This document shows, in pieces, positions 1 to 6,526 of a DNA stretch of 7,239 bases (positions are counted from its first letter, which is position 1; the number at the start of each line of letters is the position of its first letter). Source of the stretch: a bacterium (lineage in GTDB: Bacteria > Zixibacteria > MSB-5A5 > GN15 > FEB-12); contig DAOWIM010000103.1 of NCBI GenBank assembly GCA_030640905.1, positions 1 through 7,239 of the forward strand, in the 5' to 3' direction. Below the pieces are notes generated by a model. The model searched no databases and was not told where the DNA came from. It worked only from the letters and a program-made list of their open reading frames with translations. The position numbers and the translations under genes are program-made.

Positions 1-1901
1 CCGATGCTGTAGTAGTCATCACCTTCAACCGGCAGAATTTTTATCATGTCGAATCCACCCGATGCCGCCTCTTGTGGGATATCAACTGTCAATACTCGCA
101 TACCACCTTTTGCCAGCACGCTGGGTTTGAAAAATGTCCGGCCGATCAGTTGGGACTGGTGGTAGAATTCGAGACGGTAAACATCGTTGTGATCGACGCT
201 CACTTCCAATTGCGTCGCATGCTGCAGAGCTTCAAACTCTATCGACAGCCCGGCATACGATAGAACGATATGCCCCGGAGAGCGCCAGTAGATTCCCTGC
301 TCAACAGGAACATTGATCGATCCGTACGAAACATTGGTAATTGGACGCGCATATTCGGCGATGAGAGAATCGTACTTGCCCGAATTCACATTCCAGATAT
401 CAATCCAGCGTTGCAGATCAAATATGTCGCCCCGAACCAGCGGTTTCAGATGATCGTAGAAAGTGGCAAGATTTGAATCGACCAGGACATTGCGATCCGT
501 ATCGATCGTTTCGAGATACCCATGAGGGAGATAGCGATCAAAGTGTCCGATTCGCCACTGCCGTTCTTTTGTTGTCGGCAGTCGAGCCAGCAGGGGATCG
601 TTGAGGGCGTGGAGATCGACAATGTGCAAGTCGGGTCCGGCAAAGTAACCGTACATACCGATCGCTCCCTTAGAAATCAAACCAGAACCGTGCTTAATCA
701 TCAGTCGGCGTGCTGCCCGACCCTCATTGACCCATCGGTGGGCCGGCCAATCATCATCAAGAGAGGCGTTTAGCAATCCGGTGTATTGATAGTAGAACGT
801 TTTCTCGTCAATGATGCCTCTTGGGTCGTCAAGCCCTTCGCTTGCTTCGCTTCGAGCCAGATAAATGCCGAACCTGCCGAGTGATGTCACCACCAGCAGT
901 CCGATCAAGACAGATCGCCAGTGCGGTTTCACTTTGTTCTCGGCCAGCATCAGAATCAGCACGACCGAGGCCAGCAGCGGCACGGCGAAATATCGACCGC
1001 TCATGAAACATCCGCCGATTCGTATTACGTAGATCAGGTTCAGGACAATCCCGGCTGGCAGCATCCGTTGCCGCAAGTTACCACCGACAGCAATAATAAG
1101 GCAGGTCAGAATAATTGTTATCAGTGTCAGTGGGTCGGTGGTGATCGAATCGACAAAGTAAGAGACGCCTTGCCGCGCCAGATCAAGTCCTCCTATTCCG
1201 GTGTGCAGTTTGGCGTAGTATGTATTCGGAAACGGCATCCCGTAATATGCTACCGAGAATATCTCCCAGCCGATGAGAGGGACGAAGCCGAGGACGACTG
1301 TTGCGATATTCCGCATGCTGTAGTGACGAACAATCTGATAGCCCCACGCCGGTAGAAAGAAGAGAACCAGGTCGGGACGGTTGAGGGCACCCAGCGACGT
1401 CAGGAGCGAAAGAAAAAACAGCTTACGCCGATCATCCGGCCATCGCAGGTAGACATAGTAAAATAAGGCTACCAGAGAGTATGACAGAGGGGTTTCCAGG
1501 CCGGAGGATGAATAATCAACGAACGCTTTTGACAGTAGCAGTATTGCCGTACCCAGTACGGCGGCGATGATAGTCCGGGACATCCGAAACAAAACCATGC
1601 CTACAGTGGCCAGAGTTAACCCCAGCGAAATAAACAGAATTGTGAAGTATCCTTCGCGCGTCACATAATAGAATGGAGTGATCAATGCCAGCCAGAGAGG
1701 ATGAGTGAAGCCCTGAACTCTTTCGCCGATGTTCCATCTCAGTCCGTAGCCGTTGACGAAGTTATCAACGGTTCGTAGCGTGATGTAGATGTCATCGCAT
1801 ATCCAGGCGTTGCCAATTATCACCGCCGCAGTCAGGACGATTAGCGCCGAAAGGATGATGGTTCGTTTGTTAAGGTCGATACTGTTGCTGCGCGCAGACA
1901 T
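1..1901 (-). CDS. GT-C-fold membrane glycosyltransferase, AftB/ArnT-like (C-terminus missing)
   Basis: Start ATG at 1899-1901 has GGAG seven bases upstream; the frame stays open for 633 codons and leaves the window at its 3' end. The protein begins with a membrane segment (about residues 15-32) followed directly by Asp36-Asp37, in the position of the acidic motif that GT-C enzymes use for catalysis or metal/donor binding. Further family-like blocks are NxGERVxGFTHPLW (about 59-72), SGLETP (133-138), LNRPD (173-177), PFPNTYYAKL (223-232), GGxFMSGRYF (296-305) and GMYGYFAGP...VDLHALNDPLLARLP (about 415-441). Multiple hydrophobic helices span about residues 15-345, then comes a periplasmic soluble part; from about 535 it is beta-rich and may be a sugar-binding beta sandwich. 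Known relatives move a sugar from a polyprenyl-phosphate donor to a cell-envelope glycan on the outer face of the inner membrane. Sugar and acceptor cannot be read from sequence. It probably follows the patatin gene in one transcript, but could have its own promoter. The family-level call is firm, the exact function open. Confidence 0.85.
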   Translation of the reverse strand, partial: MSARSNSIDLNKRTIILSALIVLTAAVIIGNAWICDDIYITLRTVDNFVNGYGLRWNIGERVQGFTHPLWLALITPFYYVTREGYFTILFISLGLTLATVGMVLFRMSRTIIAAVLGTAILLLSKAFVDYSSSGLETPLSYSLVALFYYVYLRWPDDRRKLFFLSLLTSLGALNRPDLVLFFLPAWGYQIVRHYSMRNIATVVLGFVPLIGWEIFSVAYYGMPFPNTYYAKLHTGIGGLDLARQGVSYFVDSITTDPLTLITIILTCLIIAVGGNLRQRMLPAGIVLNLIYVIRIGGCFMSGRYFAVPLLASVVLILMLAENKVKPHWRSVLIGLLVVTSLGRFGIYLARSEASEGLDDPRGIIDEKTFYYQYTGLLNASLDDDWPAHRWVNEGRAARRLMIKHGSGLISKGAIGMYGYFAGPDLHIVDLHALNDPLLARLPTTKERQWRIGHFDRYLPHGYLETIDTDRNVLVDSNLATFYDHLKPLVRGDIFDLQRWIDIWNVNSGKYDSLIAEYARPITNVSYGSINVPVEQGIYWRSPGHIVLSYAGLSIEFEALQHATQLEVSVDHNDVYRLEFYHQSQLIGRTFFKPSVLAKGGMRVLTVDIPQEAASGGFDMIKILPVEGDDYYSI

Positions 1902-1976
1902 CGGGAGTCTCCAATTCACGCCATAATAGGCTTAGTTTGGTCTTTCGGCAACAGTAAAGAAAACATGTGTTGGTTT
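1902..1976 (-). other. 75-bp gap between patatin/barrel gene and glycosyltransferase gene
   Basis: Nothing but the ribosome binding site of the downstream gene is recognisable. The only inverted repeat (1941-1960) has five-base arms and a ten-base loop and no T tract, so it does not look like a rho-independent terminator. Read-through from the upstream gene is therefore plausible. Confidence 0.4.
1909..1912 (-). promoter_or_regulatory. Ribosome binding site of the GT-C glycosyltransferase
   Basis: On the minus strand GGAG lies seven bases before the ATG at 1901. It decides between that ATG and an in-frame GTG 18 bases upstream (1917-1919), which has no purine-rich site in front of it. Confidence 0.6.
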
Positions 1977-4610
1977 TTAGAACGCGAGCCCGGCATTGAA
2001 ATAGAAACGATCAAGATCATCGTCGTTGATGCCATAACCGAACTTGATTGGACCGAGAGGAGAATCAAGGGCGAGCCAGGCGCTGAAGCCGTGGCGGAGG
2101 TTGGACAATTTGATGTCATCGGTGCTGGCGTAAACATCGCCGAGATCATACCGCGCGGCTGCGTACAGACGCAGCGGCAATTTGATTCTAAGTTCATTGG
2201 TCAGCAGGAATGTTTTGTCACCGGAGAGTTCATCGGTGTGGTATCCGGCAAACGTTTCGGCTCCTCCAATGTGAAACTTCTCCGATGGAGGCAGGCCGGA
2301 GCGGGAGATGCCGATAGCGACCCGAGGGTGGTAGTTGAGTGGGCCGATGAGGGGGAAGTACGATTCGATTGAAGAGAAGAATCTTGTGAACTCAACATCG
2401 TCGCCTAAGAACTTGCCAACAAACTGCAACTCAAACAGATGTTTCTTTCCAGAATGGGGGAACGAGATGCGGTCAAACGTTTCCACCAGTGATTCAATAC
2501 GGAATATCCTCAGGCCAAAACCGGATTCGGTGCCGGTAAGAGGGTCCTGGTATTTAACTTCTTCAAGATTGATGCCGGCCGTTACTGTTCCCAGGCGGGC
2601 AATCTGCTGACCGAGACGGATTTCAAAACCGGTTTTCAGTTCGCGACGCAAGGAACCGGGGGAACTGTCCGGATTGTAGCTCTGGCGGTCGAGCCGTCGA
2701 TGATAGATACCGGTCTGAGCGGTTAGATATGTTGACCCGATGCGATTGGTCTTGAAGACAAGCGAGTAACTCTTGCGATCGGGGCCGAGTTTTGCATGGA
2801 GCAAATACTCCAGTCCGACACCAAAAACGTTGTCGTCGAGATACTCCACAAACTCTTCGGAGGCATACTGGTCATCCCAATGCCAGCCGAACCGGAACTG
2901 AGAGTATTTTTTCTCGACCACACCTATCGTGACCAGGGCGCCGCTGTCGGAAGGTTTTAGATCGATAGTGACGCGGTCAAAGAGATCAGTGCCGTAGATG
3001 TTGGCAATCCCTCTGGCGGCTCTTGATGTGGAGTACGGATCACCCACATCAAGCGGAAAGTAAGACTTGATGAACCAGTCCTGCGTGCGCCCATCGTTGG
3101 CAACATTAACCGCCGTGATAATAGCCTCGTCAATTTCAATGCTGACAGTGTTGGAATTCGGATCGATCCTGACATTGCGAATGTCGGTCAGGTTATACTT
3201 GTTCATATGGTACAAGTTGAGGATTCGGTCAAGGCCGTGCTGTAAATTGGCGGGTGTCAGAAGCGCATCACTGGTGGCCAATTGTTCGGCCAGAGTGAGG
3301 TCATCGTAGATTGAATTGCCGGAAAAATAGAAGCTGACATCCTCCAGTGGAAGGCAGGGATAGCCGGACAGCGTGATCGTTACTGTGGTGAGATCACAAT
3401 CGTCGGGTGATGGATTTGTAGAATCGTTTGCAATCGGTTCGAGCCGGGTGGTAAGCACCCAGAGATCGTGCGCAATAGCGATTGATTGGAGCACACTGAC
3501 AAGTTCGACCCGTCGCAGCTGCTTCTTTGCCAGTAGCGGAATAATCTCGCTGGCGTATGGCTTTAGAGTGGGGTCAACGTGAACAGTGTCGATCATCAGG
3601 TGGACATGAGCTTTGCGAGTCTGAATGGCGCTGATGATGCTGTCTGCCTCCTTGAGGCCAATTTCGTATCCAAGCTCGATAAGGCTGTCGCGATGCTCGA
3701 AGTCGGAGGATCGAATATCGCCGAGTGCGGGGGTGATAACATAATCGGCCCGATCAAGCTGATCTCTTAGCTGGTCAGCAGTCATTATACTGGTGACCTG
3801 ATTGGCAATATCAACCGGAGTGATTAATTCTTCTCTTGGGCGCAGGGGACTGGTGGTATTGATCGCTACCACAAAAGTGCCGGGAGGTGCTATCTCGGCG
3901 GCCAGTGTCACGGGGACAGGGGCGACCATCCCGCCATCCATCAGGAGTTGACCGTCTCGTTCCACGCCTGTGAAAGCCAGTGGAAAAGCCATGGTGGCTC
4001 GCATGGCATCGGCCATCGAACCGTTGTCGATCACCACTTCGAGTCCAGAGGCGACATCGGTACAGATAGTACGGAATGGGATTGGCAAACGATCAAAATC
4101 ACCGCTGGAACGGTAGCTCGGGCCGGTTGTCAGGTCGGTGAGAATGTTGGTTAGTTTTTGACCCGCGGTCAGAGCCTTAGGGATGACTGGTACGAAACCA
4201 TCGAATCGAACAGAGAGCAGGTGACGGTCGCGATCCTGACGCTGGGTGAGGAACATCGTTTTCCGGGCCGGCGTATTTGAAAACATCTCATCAAAGTTGA
4301 TCTTACGGACGACCGACGCCAACCGGTCCGGAGAGTAACCTGCCGCATAAAGACCGCCGATAATGCCACCCATCGATGTACCGGCGACAGCGCTGACTCG
4401 GATACCTTTTTCTTCAAAGGCACGAAGGATACCAATAACAGTCAGTCCGCGGCTGCCACCGCCGGAAAGAGCCAGGCTGATGTTATACTCAATGCCAGAC
4501 TGGTAGGGGTCGAGACCGTGCAGGCCGCCCACCACAATTTCCTCCGCGCTTTGGACAGTTGCAAAGCACGAGAGCAGGGACGTGAGGATGATCGCTGTAA
4601 TAGTTTTCAC
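1977..4610 (-). CDS. Patatin-like phospholipase fused to POTRA domains and Omp85/BamA-type outer-membrane barrel (PlpD/FplA-like)
   Basis: Numbering is for the 877-aa protein starting at GTG 4608-4610. Residues 1-21 form a Sec signal peptide (lysine, then a hydrophobic stretch ending near TVQSA). The patatin domain (about 43-265) has the oxyanion loop GGGSRG (50-55), the nucleophile elbow GTSMG with Ser79, and the dyad Asp225 in DGG; all catalytic residues are present. After a linker with a Cys405/Cys419 pair come two POTRA-like units (about 422-496 and 497-570), then a C-terminal beta barrel (about 571-877) with GGAETFAGY (782-790), a SPLGPIKFGYG strand (850-860) and a terminal Phe. Family members (type Vd secretion, PlpD and FplA) display an A1-type phospholipase at the outer membrane, so lipid hydrolysis at the surface or in the periplasm is the likely role. 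PlpD is described with one POTRA; this protein has at least two. An ATG at 4707-4709 would add 33 residues ahead of the signal peptide and overlap the divergent gene by 34 bp, so I prefer GTG 4610, although its ribosome binding site is weak. Confidence 0.93.
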   Translation of the reverse strand: MKTITAIILTSLLSCFATVQSAEEIVVGGLHGLDPYQSGIEYNISLALSGGGSRGLTVIGILRAFEEKGIRVSAVAGTSMGGIIGGLYAAGYSPDRLASVVRKINFDEMFSNTPARKTMFLTQRQDRDRHLLSVRFDGFVPVIPKALTAGQKLTNILTDLTTGPSYRSSGDFDRLPIPFRTICTDVASGLEVVIDNGSMADAMRATMAFPLAFTGVERDGQLLMDGGMVAPVPVTLAAEIAPPGTFVVAINTTSPLRPREELITPVDIANQVTSIMTADQLRDQLDRADYVITPALGDIRSSDFEHRDSLIELGYEIGLKEADSIISAIQTRKAHVHLMIDTVHVDPTLKPYASEIIPLLAKKQLRRVELVSVLQSIAIAHDLWVLTTRLEPIANDSTNPSPDDCDLTTVTITLSGYPCLPLEDVSFYFSGNSIYDDLTLAEQLATSDALLTPANLQHGLDRILNLYHMNKYNLTDIRNVRIDPNSNTVSIEIDEAIITAVNVANDGRTQDWFIKSYFPLDVGDPYSTSRAARGIANIYGTDLFDRVTIDLKPSDSGALVTIGVVEKKYSQFRFGWHWDDQYASEEFVEYLDDNVFGVGLEYLLHAKLGPDRKSYSLVFKTNRIGSTYLTAQTGIYHRRLDRQSYNPDSSPGSLRRELKTGFEIRLGQQIARLGTVTAGINLEEVKYQDPLTGTESGFGLRIFRIESLVETFDRISFPHSGKKHLFELQFVGKFLGDDVEFTRFFSSIESYFPLIGPLNYHPRVAIGISRSGLPPSEKFHIGGAETFAGYHTDELSGDKTFLLTNELRIKLPLRLYAAARYDLGDVYASTDDIKLSNLRHGFSAWLALDSPLGPIKFGYGINDDDLDRFYFNAGLAF

Positions 4611-4675
4611 TTGCCAACCACAGAAACCGATAACTTCATTGTGAGCGAACTCAATACCGATATCGTCAGGATAAC
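4611..4675. promoter_or_regulatory. Divergent intergenic region, probable back-to-back promoters
   Basis: These 65 bp separate the two divergent GTG start codons and must contain or overlap promoters for both directions. I see no convincing -35/-10 pair on either strand. The region contains ACCGATA twice in direct orientation (4626-4632 and 4656-4662), spaced exactly 30 bp, and the eight-base palindrome CGATATCG (4658-4665) overlapping the second copy. These could be a regulator site, but such short matches can occur by chance. Confidence 0.4.
4668..4671 (+). promoter_or_regulatory. Ribosome binding site of the RNA methyltransferase
   Basis: AGGA ends four bases before the GTG at 4676, which supports this non-ATG start together with the family-typical N-terminus that follows. 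Confidence 0.5.
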
Positions 4676-5467
4676 GTGCCGGTAACAAAGAACGAAATAA
4701 ATAATACAAAATCTCTGCTGACTCGGAAAGGACGAAGAGCGGACAATAAGTTCCTCGCCGAGGGTGTCAGATTGCTTGAGGAGGCGGTGCGGTTTCGGGC
4801 GCGGCCTGAGATTGTCTATTGGAATGAGTCGATGCTCAGTCCTCGCGGCCTGAAGCTCGTTGCTGAGTTCGGGCGGATGAAAGTACCGGTGGAGGCATTA
4901 CCGGCCCGATTCATAAACACTATCTCGGGCACCGAGACTCCTCAGGGTCTGGTGGCGGTTTTTCCCCAACCCGAAACTGACCTGACCAAACTTTGTGAGC
5001 AGAAGCATCGTAGAATACTACTGTGTGAGGAGATACAGGACCCGGGCAATCTTGGGACGCTGCTCAGATCGGCTCTGGCTTTCGGGTTTGAGTTGATAAT
5101 ATTGATAAAGAACTGTGTCGATCCATTTTCGCTGAAAGTCGTCAGATCGTCAGCCGGAGCTTTGTTTGGGCTGGATGTGGCCATTGGCGAGAAGAGAGGG
5201 CTTATCGGGCGTTTACAGAAGGAAAAGGTGACCGTGATGGCTGCCGATGCGGCTGGCAAAGATATTGGTAGTATCCGACCGCTGTGCAGGCCGGAGGATC
5301 GACTGATGCTGGCGGTTGGCTCCGAGGCGCGCGGGCTGTCGCGCCGGATACTCGATCAGGCAGACCACCGGGTGCGCATCGCGCATTCACGGAATGTCGA
5401 GTCGCTCAACGCGGCGGTCGCCGGATCGGTCATTATGAGGCAGGTTTATGATTTATCGGAAGGATAA
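4676..5467 (+). CDS. SpoU/TrmH-family RNA 2'-O-methyltransferase (SPOUT class)
   Basis: This 263-aa protein has the usual length and two-domain build of TrmH/RlmB-type enzymes, which methylate a ribose 2'-OH in rRNA or tRNA with S-adenosylmethionine. The N-terminal substrate-binding domain (about 1-100) opens with TKNEINNTKSLLTRKGRR, contains FLAEGVRLLEEA (26-37) and ends with GTETPQGLVAVF (85-96). The trefoil-knot catalytic domain (about 110-260) shows motif 1 DPGNLGTLLRSALAFG (122-137, with Asn125 and Arg131), motif 2 VDPFSLKVVRSSAGALF (148-164) and motif 3 with GSEARGLS (215-222) and ESLNAAVA (242-249). The stretch before ESLN reads IAHSRNV where relatives mostly carry IPM followed by glycine, an unusual change in the SAM-binding knot. 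GTG 4676 is preferred because AGGA precedes it and the N-terminal motif follows at once. It is the first gene of a three-gene operon. The target nucleotide cannot be told from sequence, so I give no symbol; rRNA is more likely than tRNA by resemblance to the RlmB/TsnR type. Confidence 0.93.
   Translation: MPVTKNEINNTKSLLTRKGRRADNKFLAEGVRLLEEAVRFRARPEIVYWNESMLSPRGLKLVAEFGRMKVPVEALPARFINTISGTETPQGLVAVFPQPETDLTKLCEQKHRRILLCEEIQDPGNLGTLLRSALAFGFELIILIKNCVDPFSLKVVRSSAGALFGLDVAIGEKRGLIGRLQKEKVTVMAADAAGKDIGSIRPLCRPEDRLMLAVGSEARGLSRRILDQADHRVRIAHSRNVESLNAAVAGSVIMRQVYDLSEG
5461..5464 (+). promoter_or_regulatory. Ribosome binding site of the DUF4097-like gene, inside the upstream gene
   Basis: GGAAGGA (5458-5464) forms the last two sense codons of the methyltransferase gene and lies six bases before the ATG at 5471. 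It favours this ATG over the TTG directly before it (5468-5470) and indicates translational coupling. Confidence 0.7.
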
Positions 5468-5470
5468 TTG

Positions 5471-6526
5471 ATGTTAAGAAAGCTCGTACTGCTCTTCTGC
5501 TTCTGTTTTGGCGTACACATGGCCGGAAGTGTGATGGCGCAGGAGATTTATGAAGAGGCGAAGGGCCTGTATTCTACCTCTGAGTTGTTGATGAGTCTCA
5601 AGTTGGACAAGGGTCGAAAAATACAGATCAGATCGGTGGAGTCGCTGAAAGGCTATCTGAACATTATGACCACGACAGAGTCGAAAGTCGTTGTCAGCTA
5701 TTTCAAGCGGGCCAGGACGTCATCCCGATCCCGAGCGATAGATTATATCGACCTGACCTCCGTTACGCTCGGCGACATATCAGAGGGCGTTCGATTGGAA
5801 CTGCGTGCGCCGAACCCGCCGCCATGGAGTCTGAACGAGGCGGCCTTGTTAGAGATCGAAATTGCTGTACCCGAATCGTGCTTTGTCGAGATTGAGGCTC
5901 CGGCGTTTGATATTGATGCTCGGGGTCCTTTCAGCGGATTCGTGGTGTCTTCCTCGTTGGGGAGGATCGAAGTTAGTGACGTGCAGGGCGAGGTGGAGAT
6001 TGAAACTGCCAACCGACGTGTTTCGCTGGAGAATGCCACCGGCGACATCTCGGTGCAGACAAGCAATGCGACACTGGTTGCTTTCGATATTAACAGCGAG
6101 GATGGGCAAGCTAAGTTTGAGAACGAGGGTGGTGACATACGGATCGATGGCATCGTCGGCACTCTGAACCTGCGCTGCAGCTATGGTCGGGTGGAGGTTG
6201 ACAACTTTGCACTGATGGGCGGGCGGAGTTTCATCAGAGGACTTTCCGAACCGGTTGTGGTTAATCTGAGCCGGATAAGCGATGGGCAGCTAATTGTCAA
6301 CAATCGTTACGAGGACATCGAGCTGACTGTGCCTCGGGATGTCTCGACCAGTTTCTCACTTTCGGTCGAAGAGGATAGCAAGATTGAGGTTCTCAATATT
6401 CCGTTCACGGCAGATCTGGTGTTGGATAATCGTCTCAATCTGACTTCAGGGGATGGCAGCTCACTGGTCAGAGGGGCCATTCGGGGCAGTGGCAATATCT
6501 ATGTACGAGGTGCTGATGAAGACTAA
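5471..6526 (+). CDS. Secreted DUF4097-like beta-helix (putative adhesin-type) protein
   Basis: The 351-aa product has a signal peptide: Arg-Lys at 3-4, a hydrophobic core (about 5-20) and a signal peptidase I site VMA|QE after residue 23. The mature part is beta-rich. From about residue 137 it shows short rungs of alternating residues with recurrent G-x-[IV]-x-[IV] turns, for example SLGRIEVSDV, GEVEIETANRRVSLENATGDISVQT, GGDIRIDGIVGTLNLRCSYGRVEV and the final GSGNIYVRG, spaced about 18-22 residues. This is the pattern of the DUF4097/DUF2807 group of putative adhesins, whose biochemical function is not established. No lipobox, catalytic motif or membrane helix is seen, so it is probably periplasmic or released to the surface. 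It starts 3 bp after the methyltransferase stop codon and overlaps the next gene by 11 nt, so it is surely part of that operon. The family call is from fold pattern rather than a precise motif. Confidence 0.75.
   Translation: MLRKLVLLFCFCFGVHMAGSVMAQEIYEEAKGLYSTSELLMSLKLDKGRKIQIRSVESLKGYLNIMTTTESKVVVSYFKRARTSSRSRAIDYIDLTSVTLGDISEGVRLELRAPNPPPWSLNEAALLEIEIAVPESCFVEIEAPAFDIDARGPFSGFVVSSSLGRIEVSDVQGEVEIETANRRVSLENATGDISVQTSNATLVAFDINSEDGQAKFENEGGDIRIDGIVGTLNLRCSYGRVEVDNFALMGGRSFIRGLSEPVVVNLSRISDGQLIVNNRYEDIELTVPRDVSTSFSLSVEEDSKIEVLNIPFTADLVLDNRLNLTSGDGSSLVRGAIRGSGNIYVRGADED
6507..6510 (+). promoter_or_regulatory. Ribosome binding site of the barrel-protein gene
   Basis: GAGG inside the end of the DUF4097-like gene lies five bases before ATG 6516, supporting the overlapping start. 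Confidence 0.5.

Noticed and set aside
921..1355. Plus-strand open frame of 144 codons
   Set aside because: It lies antisense within the glycosyltransferase gene, whose frame shows strong family motifs throughout. Its own translation is low-complexity polar with no domain.
1941..1960. Inverted repeat as a terminator
   Set aside because: Arms are only five A/T-rich bases with a ten-base loop, and no T tract follows on the minus strand.
1965..2372. Plus-strand open frame of 135 codons
   Set aside because: It is antisense to the barrel-encoding end of the patatin gene and has no recognisable motif or ribosome binding site.
4639..4666. TTGTGA and TATCGT with a 16-bp spacer as promoter for the methyltransferase
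   Set aside because: The start of transcription would fall downstream of the AGGA ribosome binding site, nearly on the start codon, and the match is poor.
5468..5470. TTG as start codon of the DUF4097-like gene
   Set aside because: The ATG immediately after it has a better spacing of six bases from AGGA and is the stronger start codon.
5743..6162. Minus-strand open frame of 139 codons
   Set aside because: It is antisense within the DUF4097-like gene and serine-rich, as expected of a shadow frame.
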